A DNA stretch of 5,739 nt from Actinomycetota bacterium (lineage in GTDB: Bacteria; Actinomycetota; Humimicrobiia; Humimicrobiales; Humimicrobiaceae). Below, in pieces: positions 1-5,251 of the stretch. The position numbers were made by a program, and so were the translations under genes. Each line of letters begins with the position of its first letter. The first letter of the stretch is position 1. The DNA is taken from the NCBI GenBank assembly GCA_023475715.1, contig JAMCVO010000585.1:1-5739 (forward strand). Direction: 5' to 3'. A model generated the notes under the pieces. That model had not been told where the DNA came from and made no database searches. It saw nothing but the letters and a program-made list of their open reading frames with translations.

Positions 1-684
1 GGGAATACTTAAAAGTTTTACAGGCGAAAACATATAACCGACATTTCTTACTGTTTTTAGCATAAGGTTATAAGGAGTATCTAATTTCGAGCGGAGTCTT
101 CTCATATGAACGTCAACAGTTCTGCTCCCTCCATAGAAATCATACCCCCATACCACTGAAAGTAATTTATTTCTTGAAAAAACCTTGTTTGGATTTTCAA
201 GCAATATTTTTAAAAGCTCATATTCTTTAAAAGTCAATTCAATGGAAAGTCCACTTACTGTCAATTCATATTTATCAAGATTTAGGATCAGCTGGTCCAC
301 AATAATACTGTTTTTTGGTGTTATAATTTTTACAGGTGCAAGAACGAATTGTATCCTTAGAAATAATTCTTCTTCCAGTCGATCCGAAAACAATATATCA
401 TCAAATTTGATTTTCAAACTTAAAAAACTTTCAGCTTGATTTGCATTAAGTAATAAAAACTTTATCTTCTCTAGGTTGCTAATTTTTTTAAAAAAATTAG
501 CATAATAAGAATCCTTTTCAAAATCCAGATTACAGATATCAAGAATTATAAGCTTGACATCTTCAAGGTTTGAATCAACCCTATCAAATATCTGCAGAAC
601 TTCCAGCACAAATTCCGGACCCTTAAGGATTTTGGAAATAACATTGATATTTTCTTTATTTTGCGAAAGCAGAAGTATTTTCAT
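1..684 (-). CDS. Atypical OmpR/PhoB-family response regulator with degenerate receiver (3' end beyond the window)
   Basis: 228 codons are visible from the ATG at 684-682 to the left edge, with no stop reached. OmpR/PhoB regulators are usually about 225-240 residues, so little is missing. Residues 1-115 have the spacing of a receiver domain (starts MKILLLSQNK; LIILD with Asp49 where the phospho-acceptor belongs). Residues about 125-225 form a winged-helix effector domain: TFKEYELLKILL, then VFSRNKLLSVVWG, the recognition helix SRTVDVHMRRLRSKL and the wing TVRNVGYMF. The effector domain is canonical, so DNA binding is expected. The receiver is not: the acidic pair near residues 8-9 is Ser-Gln-Asn, the conserved Thr/Ser is Asn80 and the conserved Lys is Ser100. 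In the family these losses usually mean phosphorylation-independent control. No histidine kinase is visible nearby. No clear Shine-Dalgarno sequence precedes the ATG; the upstream ATG at about 712 leads straight to a stop. Target genes are unknown. Confidence 0.9.
   Translation of the reverse strand, partial: MKILLLSQNKENINVISKILKGPEFVLEVLQIFDRVDSNLEDVKLIILDICNLDFEKDSYYANFFKKISNLEKIKFLLLNANQAESFLSLKIKFDDILFSDRLEEELFLRIQFVLAPVKIITPKNSIIVDQLILNLDKYELTVSGLSIELTFKEYELLKILLENPNKVFSRNKLLSVVWGYDFYGGSRTVDVHMRRLRSKLDTPYNLMLKTVRNVGYMFSPVKLLSIP
477..502. repeat. Perfect 26-bp palindrome inside the response-regulator gene
   Basis: The left arm TGCTAATTTTTTT (477-489) is followed without a spacer by its exact reverse complement (490-502). 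It encodes residues around YANFFKKIS in the degenerate receiver domain. It could be a protein-binding site, a cruciform-prone or mutation-prone site, or a chance product of A and T runs. No T-run or loop arrangement makes it a convincing terminator. Confidence 0.85.
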
Positions 685-960
685 ATTAAAAATATTTTCA
701 AAAAAATTGCATGATAAGCTATAATTTAATTCAAATTTTTACTTTATTATGAAATTTATTATAGGATTAAAATTAAAATCTGGCTATTACAAATATTTTA
801 AGATATATTCTAAATTTACGCCAGCTCCCCAGAATTCCGTAAAAAATATATAAATGAAGTGAAAGTATATAGAAAGAAGATGAAAGAAAAATCTCTCATG
901 AAGCGAAGCAGAAATAAAATTGAATCGGAGCAAAAGTTCTTTCCAATCAAAGTTTGTTCT
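685..960. other. AT-rich gap between methyltransferase and response regulator
   Basis: This 276-bp stretch has no gene I can support. It must hold the 3' flank of the methyltransferase gene and the promoter region of the response regulator. A TATAAT-like hexamer occurs on the minus strand but has no convincing -35 at proper spacing. Short open frames exist on both strands in the half nearest 960, including a 62-codon minus-strand frame that continues in phase after the methyltransferase TAG. None has a recognisable product or ribosome binding site. No hairpin followed by a T-run was seen. Confidence 0.5.
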
Positions 961-1557
961 CTAATTCTTTTTCCAAAGACAAATATAGGCAATTTTAGGG
1001 ACACCAACTTCAAAACGGAAAACCCATTTACTTTTGATTTTTTTAAAATCGTACTTTCTGATAAGAATCTCTTTTTCCTTAAAAAGATTCCAAAAGCTTG
1101 ATATAAGTAAATAATCTGTTTGGCAATTTTTTATAAATCTTACAAGCTCTTCCTCCTGGGGATAGTAAAATACTTCTGAAGCTAAAATAAGCGAAAATTT
1201 TTTATCAAAATTAATTTTAGTAAAATCTCCCAATATTAACTTAACTCCAGTAACAATTTGATTTGCTCTTTCAACTGCTGTTTTGCTTATATCTATAGCA
1301 GTAATATCACGGCAAACAGAGACGAGGTGTTTGGTTAAATGCCCCTCCGCACAACCAAGCTCTAAAATACTTTGAGGTTTTATTAATTCAATAAATTCCA
1401 TTATTATCTCAAATCGCTTTTTCTCATAATACGAATTGGTAAAATTCCATGGATCTTGGAATTGCTGAAACAATTTTTCAAATTTTTCTATATCTCCTTT
1501 AAAATGACGAGGTGCTTTAAAAAGTGTAAAAAGGGCTTTTTTAAGGTTGTTAAACAT
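961..1557 (-). CDS. NodS-like class I SAM-dependent methyltransferase
   Basis: A 198-residue protein with a Rossmann-type methyltransferase fold. The N-terminal signature FQDPWNFTNSYYEKKRFEII (residues 33-52) resembles the DPW...S.YE..R pattern of NodS-like N-/small-molecule methyltransferases. Motif I, ILELGCAEGHLT (64-75), forms the SAM-binding loop. The acidic residue at the end of strand 2 is Asp89 in ITAIDIS. LILGDF (107-112) and LILASEVFYYP (about 121-131) match the later SAM/catalytic strands. The length is normal for this group. The substrate cannot be told: relatives act on sugars, chitooligosaccharides and other small molecules, and no biosynthetic partner gene is adjacent. The start ATG at 1557-1555 is the only sensible one, but no Shine-Dalgarno precedes it. 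It stands alone on the minus strand, with a 146-bp gap to the gene upstream and 276 bp downstream. Fold and SAM binding are secure; the NodS-like label is a family-level resemblance. Confidence 0.85.
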   Translation of the reverse strand: MFNNLKKALFTLFKAPRHFKGDIEKFEKLFQQFQDPWNFTNSYYEKKRFEIIMEFIELIKPQSILELGCAEGHLTKHLVSVCRDITAIDISKTAVERANQIVTGVKLILGDFTKINFDKKFSLILASEVFYYPQEEELVRFIKNCQTDYLLISSFWNLFKEKEILIRKYDFKKIKSKWVFRFEVGVPKIAYICLWKKN

Positions 1558-1566
1558 ATAAAAAAA

Positions 1567-1611
1567 TTATAATCTTTTTATAAAACAATTTCTGGATAAG
1601 TTATAATCTTT
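1567..1611. repeat. Two direct copies of TTATAATCTTT upstream of the methyltransferase gene
   Basis: TTATAATCTTT occurs at 1567-1577 and again at 1601-1611, 34 bp start to start, in the 10-55 bp just upstream of the methyltransferase start codon. On the minus strand it reads AAAGATTATAA, so each copy also contains a -10-like TATAA element. It could be a pair of regulator sites or just low-complexity AT-rich DNA. Confidence 0.35.
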
Positions 1612-1703
1612 GCAATTTAACCATTTAAATGATGTTTAAATTCATTGATAAAATATAAAATACAACATTGGCTCTTCTAAAAAATTTTCTTTATGGTTAA
1701 AAA

Positions 1704-2618
1704 TTAGGATATAGCTTTTTTGCTGAAATACAATATACTCCCGGAAAAAATTAAAAGAATCATAAAAAAGTACAATGGAAACCATAGCACACTTAATAGT
1801 GGAAATTTGCTCAAAGTGTTCTGGATAATGAAAAATATTGTAAGTATAGCTATTGATGATAAGAATGATATAAAACCCGCTTTTGTAACATCCTGAAATT
1901 GTTTTTCATCATACCATTCTGTCACTCTTTCCCGAATCTTAATTACCAGCCAGTATGTTATTATTGAAGCATAAGGAATGACCAGCATTGCGCATACAGC
2001 AACTATACCTTTTTTTATTGCCCAAAGGGGCGTAGAAAGCGAAAGAGCTGTCAGGATACCCAGCCCAAGGACAGCGGTAAATATACCGATATACTGTGCA
2101 TTGATGAATATCGCTTCATCCTTTAACGGCACTTCAGCATCAGACCTGACAATGCGCCTTTTTGCCCTATTGGCCGATATTATAAAAATGATAATCAGGC
2201 AATAAAAGAGCAGGTGAGCAAACTGGCTGAAATATAAGACAGCAAACTCTGATCCTATACCGGACAGTCCTGCATTATATTCTTTAACAATGTCACCAAT
2301 CAGGGCAAAGTCGCTAAAGACCATAATCATGGAGATAATCGAGATGAAAAATATAAAAGATAAAAAAATGCTTTCCCTGTCAGCAGCTTTCAGATTAAGG
2401 ATTATTGTTAAAATTGCAGAAAGGTGAAAAATAATAATTAATATTATAGATATCCCGGCATATATTTCTGTTTTACTGATAAGTGTATTTATTAACCCAA
2501 AGTTGATTGTTGTTATATCAATCCTGATATATAAGATAAAATTATAGAAATAGGCGAGAATTGATATAATTGAGAAACCTAAAGTGATTTTTTCACTTAA
2601 ATTTGACAGCTTTTTCAT
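1704..2618 (-). CDS. Uncharacterised eight-helix integral membrane protein
   Basis: A 304-residue, strongly hydrophobic protein that I do not recognise as a named family. Eight membrane spans can be read at about residues 11-32, 53-76, 83-106, 125-149, 173-194, 203-226, 246-266 and 274-298. Positive charges (MKK at the start, RAKRR at 151-155, KIRERV at 227-232, SKK near the end) all fall on the side expected if both termini are cytoplasmic. The most distinctive loop is EWYDEKQFQDVTKAG (234-248), between spans 6 and 7, with clustered acidic and aromatic residues. No transporter signature, ATPase motif or protease motif was seen. The ATG at 2618-2616 is supported by a minus-strand GAAGGG at 2633-2628, nine bases upstream. 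It lies 108 bp downstream of, and in the same direction as, the XRE regulator gene, so co-transcription and regulation by that protein are plausible inferences. Confidence 0.85.
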   Translation of the reverse strand: MKKLSNLSEKITLGFSIISILAYFYNFILYIRIDITTINFGLINTLISKTEIYAGISIILIIIFHLSAILTIILNLKAADRESIFLSFIFFISIISMIMVFSDFALIGDIVKEYNAGLSGIGSEFAVLYFSQFAHLLFYCLIIIFIISANRAKRRIVRSDAEVPLKDEAIFINAQYIGIFTAVLGLGILTALSLSTPLWAIKKGIVAVCAMLVIPYASIITYWLVIKIRERVTEWYDEKQFQDVTKAGFISFLSSIAILTIFFIIQNTLSKFPLLSVLWFPLYFFMILLIFSGSILYFSKKAIS

Positions 2619-2690
2619 GATGAAAAACCCTTCACTTTTATTTATTATTAATTATCTATTCTTTCTTTTATCTAATTAAATCAAATCAGT

Positions 2691-2720
2691 CCTGCAGGGA
2701 ATAATCGTATGCAAGCAGGG
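2691..2720. repeat. Short GC-rich repeats between the XRE gene and the membrane-protein gene
   Basis: CCTGC at 2691-2695 can pair with GCAGG at 2715-2719, and GCAGGG occurs as a direct repeat at 2694-2699 and 2715-2720, just downstream of the XRE stop codon. The first copy is part of the palindrome CCTGCAGG. The stem is only 5 bp with a 19-base loop and no T-run, so it is weak as a terminator. It stands out only because the surroundings are so AT-rich. Confidence 0.35.
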
Positions 2721-2726
2721 CTATAT

Positions 2727-2957
2727 CTATTCTTCATATAAATTAAAAATTTCTTCAACTGTTTTATTGAAATATTTTGCTATTTTTAAAGCAAGTGAAA
2801 CAGAAGGGTTGAATTTTCCTGTCTCAATTGAATGTATTGTAAGGCGGGTAACCCCCAGCGCGTTTGCCAGTTCCTGCTGGGAAATCTCATTATGCTCAAA
2901 CCTGCATTTTCTTAAATTATTTCCCAGTTTTATTTTTCTATTTTTACTTGACATCAT
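2727..2957 (-). CDS. Small XRE/HTH_3-family transcriptional regulator
   Basis: A 76-residue single-domain DNA-binding protein of the Cro/CI-XRE type. The HTH is clear: QQELANALGV (27-36) gives helix 2 and the turn, TRLTIHSIETGKFNP (37-51) gives the recognition helix and the conserved E.GK.NPS segment, followed by LALKIAKYFNKTVEEIF (55-71). This matches the compact regulators of about 65-75 residues often found next to membrane-protein genes. The start is either ATG of the MM pair (2957 or 2954). No Shine-Dalgarno is visible, and the promoter elements leave a leader of roughly 30 bases. A near-perfect operator-like inverted repeat lies 10-48 bp upstream, which fits negative autoregulation and control of the divergent gene. 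It is followed on the same strand by the eight-helix membrane protein. Family assignment is secure; the regulated function is unknown. Confidence 0.92.
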   Translation of the reverse strand: MMSSKNRKIKLGNNLRKCRFEHNEISQQELANALGVTRLTIHSIETGKFNPSVSLALKIAKYFNKTVEEIFNLYEE

Positions 2958-2966
2958 GATTTTAAA

Positions 2967-3005
2967 TGTATACTATTATATACATATTTTATATAATAGT
3001 ATACA
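2967..3005. repeat. Perfect inverted repeat, probable XRE operator
   Basis: The arm TGTATACTATTATAT (2967-2981) and its exact reverse complement (2991-3005) are separated by nine bases. The 15-bp arms have no mismatch. The element fills the middle of the 107-bp divergent region and overlaps candidate promoter elements for both directions. Each arm carries TGTATAC at its outer end, and TATACA also occurs near the spacer, so more than one regulator dimer could bind. Assignment to the adjacent XRE protein is inference from position. Confidence 0.75.
2992..2997 (+). promoter_or_regulatory. Candidate -10 element for the plus-strand membrane-protein gene
   Basis: A perfect TATAAT lies in the right arm of the inverted repeat, 74 bp before the plus-strand gene. 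The sequence about 17 bases upstream is TATACT, a poor -35, so an activator or an unusual promoter may be needed if this is real. Confidence 0.3.
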
Positions 3006-3025
3006 ATAATAATGGCTTTAGTCAA
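2996..3025 (-). promoter_or_regulatory. Candidate promoter of the XRE regulator gene
   Basis: On the minus strand, TTGACT (3025-3020) matches the -35 consensus at five of six bases, and TACTAT (3001-2996) follows after 18 bases as a weaker -10. The start of transcription would fall near 2989, inside the inverted repeat, so a bound repressor would block it. A second -10-like TATAAT at 2980-2975 lacks a good -35. Confidence 0.45.
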
Positions 3026-3070
3026 TAAAAGCAAGTTTTTATAAACTAAATTTTTTAAGTTGAGGTGAAA

Positions 3071-3400
3071 ATGGATATTGCAGTAAAAAATTTTAAAATC
3101 GGGCTTGCAACAATAATTGCCTGCTATTTCACTTTTATATTTTATATTCTTACACTTTTTTTAAGTATCGAAGTCTTTGGAAAAAGCAGTATGGTTTCTT
3201 CCTATATTCTTGTCGGATTCCTTGGAACATTTGTACTTGCAGCAGGTATTTTATTTTTAATTAGCCTGATACTGAATATAAGCCAGACCAGAGCAGCACA
3301 TAAAATCTCCAGAGGATTAATTCTCACTCTTGTAAGTATTCCGCCGATCGCATTATGTTACCTGGCATTTACAGTCAAGGCATTGACCGAAGGCCACTGA
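3071..3400 (+). CDS. Small three-helix membrane protein, unknown function
   Basis: A 109-residue protein, the only supported plus-strand gene here. Three hydrophobic spans lie at about residues 10-33 (IGLATIIACYFTFIFYILTL and onward), 44-68 (SYILVGFLGTFVLAAGILFL and onward) and 82-104 (LILTLVSIPPIALCYLAFTV). The short loop QTRAAHKISRG between spans 2 and 3 is positively charged and so likely cytoplasmic. I do not recognise a family. The ATG at 3071 is preferred because GAGG at 3062-3065 sits five bases before it; an in-frame GTG at 3065 overlaps that ribosome binding site. It is divergent from the XRE gene across a shared operator-like repeat. It converges on nadE with only 24 bp between the stop codons. 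Small membrane proteins paired with compact XRE regulators recur in low-GC bacteria, so the regulator is its likely controller. Confidence 0.75.
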   Translation: MDIAVKNFKIGLATIIACYFTFIFYILTLFLSIEVFGKSSMVSSYILVGFLGTFVLAAGILFLISLILNISQTRAAHKISRGLILTLVSIPPIALCYLAFTVKALTEGH

Positions 3401-3424
3401 AAAAGCATTAACTGAAGACTATTA

Positions 3425-5179
3425 TTATTTCAGCTTAAATTTGTTTGTTATTGGATATCTTCGGTCTTTGCCAAAAGCCCTCTGAGTGATTTTGATTCCT
3501 GGGGCCCCCTGTCTTCTTTTATATTCATTGAAATCTACCATATTGATTACATATCTTGCCATTTTTTCATCAAAACCGGCTTTAACAATATCATGGTAAT
3601 CTTTTTCTTCTTCGATATATAATTTTAGAATTTCATCAAGCTTATCATATGGAGGCAGCTTATCTTCATCTTTTTGGCCGGGTTTTAATTCTGCAGACGG
3701 AACTTTGTTAATTATTGTTTCGGGGATAATATTTGAGTATTTTTCATTTACGAAATTACAAATCCTGTAAACAAGAGTTTTATAGATATCTTTAATGGGC
3801 GAAAACCCTCCAGCCATATCACCATAAAGAGTACAATAGCCAACACTTATTTCACTTTTGTTTCCTGTAGCTAAAACCAGCCAGCCATTTTCATTAGAAA
3901 GCCCCATCAAAATATTGCCTCTTATCCTGGCCTGCAGGTTTTCTTTGGTTATATTTATTTTGTCGGTCTTAAATATCGGACCCAGGTTATCCAGATAGCT
4001 TTTATAAACATCTGATATTGGCACAATTAAAGTATTGATTCCAATATTTGAAGCCAGCAGAAGGGAATCGTCAATACTTCCTTTTGATGAATATTCAGAC
4101 GGCATCAGTACTGCCGTAACATTATAGTTTCCTATCGCAAATGCCGCTACAACTGCAGTAAGTGCTGAATCAATCCCGCCACTTAATCCTAACACAACCT
4201 TGCTGAAACTATTTTTAATTATATAATCTTTTGTACCCAGCACCAAAGCTTTAAATATTTCCTCTTCCTGGCAGGATATGAGCTCTTTATACCGGTTAAA
4301 GATCAAATCATAATGCTCAATATCTTCAAGATTCTTGTTTTTAGCTCTGGAACTATTTTTTGTAAAATCACTGATTTTTATAACTTTTAGGGGGACAGTT
4401 TCATCTTTCATGCTATCCCTCTGATTCTTAAACTTAGCATCTTGAAGTCTTGTGGAACTGACTTCTTCAGTATCAAGATCAAAGATGAAATAATCTTCCT
4501 CGAAAGCTTTTGCTCTTGCCAGAATTTTTCCTTTTTCATTGACTATCATGCTGTTGCCATCAAAAACGAGCTCGTCCTGTCCTCCTACCAGGTTAACATA
4601 CATGATGTTTACACGATTATCTACAGCTCTCGTAAAAAGAATTTTTTCTCTTTCCTCAATTTTTCCAATATGATACGGAGAGGCAGAAATATTTATAATA
4701 AGATTTGCGCCTCCCAGTATAGCCTGTGATTTGGTAGGGCCTGATGAATAATAAATGTCTTCACAAATATTAACACCGAAAGAGATGCCTCTTAACTCGA
4801 AAATTAAAGTTTCCAGACCTTTTTGGAAATATCTCTCTTCATCAAAAACAGAATAATTCGGAAGGAATTGCTTGTTGTAAACTGATATTACTTTTTTACC
4901 TGAACAAATTGCTGCGGAATTATAGATTTCAAAGTCTTTATTCACAAATCCAATTATTATAACAATGCTGTCTGATAATTTTTTTATCTTATCAAAGTAT
5001 TTAAGGTTCTCTTCAATAAAAGCTGGTTTGAGTACAAGGTCTTCCGGGGGATAACCGGTAATTGCCAGTTCCGGAAATGCCAGAATATCAACACTCTGAT
5101 TTTTGGCCTGCTCTATGTGTGAGACAATTTTATCGAAGTTGCCTTTAAAATCGCCTACGATTGGATTTGTGAATAAAGA
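3425..5179 (-). CDS. nadE: Glutamine-dependent NAD+ synthetase with a disrupted 5' end (possible pseudogene)
   Basis: Makes NAD+ from deaminated NAD+, ATP and glutamine in the cytoplasm. Counting from 5179, 584 codons are open. Residues about 1-255 are the nitrilase-type glutaminase domain: TNPIVGDFKGN (4-14), AFPELAITGYPPEDL (34-48, catalytic Glu37), YNKQFLPNYSVFDE (Lys103) and GVNICEDIYY (Cys139). The C-terminal half is the synthetase: PP-loop SGGIDS (333-338), ATGNKSEISVGYCTLYGDMAGGF (about 437-459) and PSAELKPGQKDEDKLPPYD (494-512). The end, RRQGAPGIKITQRAFGKDRR and onward, is typical, with tandem TAA stops. The 5' end is broken: an in-frame TAG lies at 5182-5180 and no ATG, GTG or TTG occurs in frame before the GTG at 4945. 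A start there would lose the catalytic Glu. SLF replaces the usual AQ just before TNP. The RBS-like AAAGGA at 5213-5208 precedes an ATA, not an ATG. It follows the DUF59 gene by about 70 bp. Confidence 0.88.
   Translation of the reverse strand, partial: SLFTNPIVGDFKGNFDKIVSHIEQAKNQSVDILAFPELAITGYPPEDLVLKPAFIEENLKYFDKIKKLSDSIVIIIGFVNKDFEIYNSAAICSGKKVISVYNKQFLPNYSVFDEERYFQKGLETLIFELRGISFGVNICEDIYYSSGPTKSQAILGGANLIINISASPYHIGKIEEREKILFTRAVDNRVNIMYVNLVGGQDELVFDGNSMIVNEKGKILARAKAFEEDYFIFDLDTEEVSSTRLQDAKFKNQRDSMKDETVPLKVIKISDFTKNSSRAKNKNLEDIEHYDLIFNRYKELISCQEEEIFKALVLGTKDYIIKNSFSKVVLGLSGGIDSALTAVVAAFAIGNYNVTAVLMPSEYSSKGSIDDSLLLASNIGINTLIVPISDVYKSYLDNLGPIFKTDKINITKENLQARIRGNILMGLSNENGWLVLATGNKSEISVGYCTLYGDMAGGFSPIKDIYKTLVYRICNFVNEKYSNIIPETIINKVPSAELKPGQKDEDKLPPYDKLDEILKLYIEEEKDYHDIVKAGFDEKMARYVINMVDFNEYKRRQGAPGIKITQRAFGKDRRYPITNKFKLK
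4409..4421 (-). promoter_or_regulatory. Possible internal ribosome binding site and start within nadE
   Basis: On the minus strand GAGGG (4421-4417) is followed five bases later by an in-frame ATG (4411-4409), which encodes the Met of MKDETVPLKV. Starting there would give about 328 residues, essentially the linker plus the complete ATP-pyrophosphatase synthetase domain, resembling the stand-alone ammonia-dependent NAD synthetase. It lies at the domain boundary, which makes the coincidence worth recording. There is no direct proof of use. Confidence 0.3.
4933..4954. repeat. Left copy of a 22-bp perfect inverted repeat within nadE
   Basis: Plus-strand 4933-4954 (begins AGTCTTTATTC, ends ACAAATCCAAT) is identical to the minus-strand sequence of 5181-5160. 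Here it encodes the conserved nitrilase-domain segment IGFVNKD in the sense frame, so this copy looks like the ancestral, undisturbed one. The intervening 205 bp encode the N-terminal glutaminase segment. Confidence 0.9.
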
Positions 5180-5181
5180 CT
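5160..5181. repeat. Right copy of the 22-bp inverted repeat, at the nadE lesion
   Basis: This copy carries TNPI codons in its inner half (5170-5160), which nadE needs. Its outer 11 bases (5181-5171) replace the codons where relatives encode the start of the protein and the A-Q before T-N-P. The stop codon TAG straddles its outer border: T5182 lies outside, A5181 and G5180 inside. This fits copying from the left repeat across a short pre-existing inverted homology. Confidence 0.9.
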
Positions 5182-5251
5182 AAAGTCTTAAGTTCTCTAT
5201 TTTAAGATCCTTTCAGTTTAAGCTTAAAATCCTCCGGTACTTTTTTACTAT
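5180..5251. other. Gap between the DUF59 stop codon and the open nadE frame
   Basis: The 72-base leader contains two minus-strand Shine-Dalgarno-like motifs, GGAGGA (5235-5230) and AAAGGA (5213-5208), but no ATG, GTG or TTG anywhere. It is crowded with TTAAG/CTTAA motifs, including the perfect palindrome TTTAAGCTTAAA (5217-5228), the pair TCTTAA/TTAAGA flanking ten bases (5186-5207) and the small hairpin AAGACT-aa-AGTCTT (5176-5189). A near-copy of TCTTAAATAG at the end of the DUF59 gene (5257-5248) recurs as TCTTAAAATAG (5206-5196). Confidence 0.6.

Noticed and set aside
185..439. Plus-strand open frame of 84 codons
   Set aside because: Antisense shadow of the response-regulator gene; Ser/Asn-rich, no ribosome binding site, no family features.
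816..1013. Minus-strand open frame of 65 codons overlapping the methyltransferase 3' end
   Set aside because: Its start lies inside the well-supported methyltransferase gene in another frame, and its product has no recognisable features.
859..1101. Plus-strand open frame of 80 codons, rich in Lys and Phe
   Set aside because: Overlaps the methyltransferase antisense for over half its length; no Shine-Dalgarno and no family features.
1978..2205. Plus-strand open frame of 75 codons
   Set aside because: Antisense shadow entirely inside the eight-helix membrane-protein gene.
2691..2720. CCTGC/GCAGG hairpin as a rho-independent terminator of the XRE gene
   Set aside because: The stem is only 5 bp, the loop is 19 bases, and no T-run follows.
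2767..3009. Plus-strand open frame of 80 codons
   Set aside because: Antisense to the XRE gene, whose HTH is unmistakable, and runs through the operator repeat.
3397..3433. CTGAAA/TTTCAG inverted pair between the convergent stop codons as a shared terminator
   Set aside because: Six-bp stem with a 25-base loop, part of both coding ends; too weak to call.
4442..4729. Plus-strand open frame of 95 codons
   Set aside because: Antisense shadow of the nadE glutaminase domain.
3425..4945. nadE read as a normal gene starting at the GTG at 4945
   Set aside because: The open frame upstream still encodes conserved NadE sequence including the catalytic Glu, and no Shine-Dalgarno precedes this GTG, so it is not the natural start.
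5180..5182. TAG in nadE as a recoded sense codon
   Set aside because: The methyltransferase and XRE genes in the same window end in TAG, so TAG acts as a stop here.
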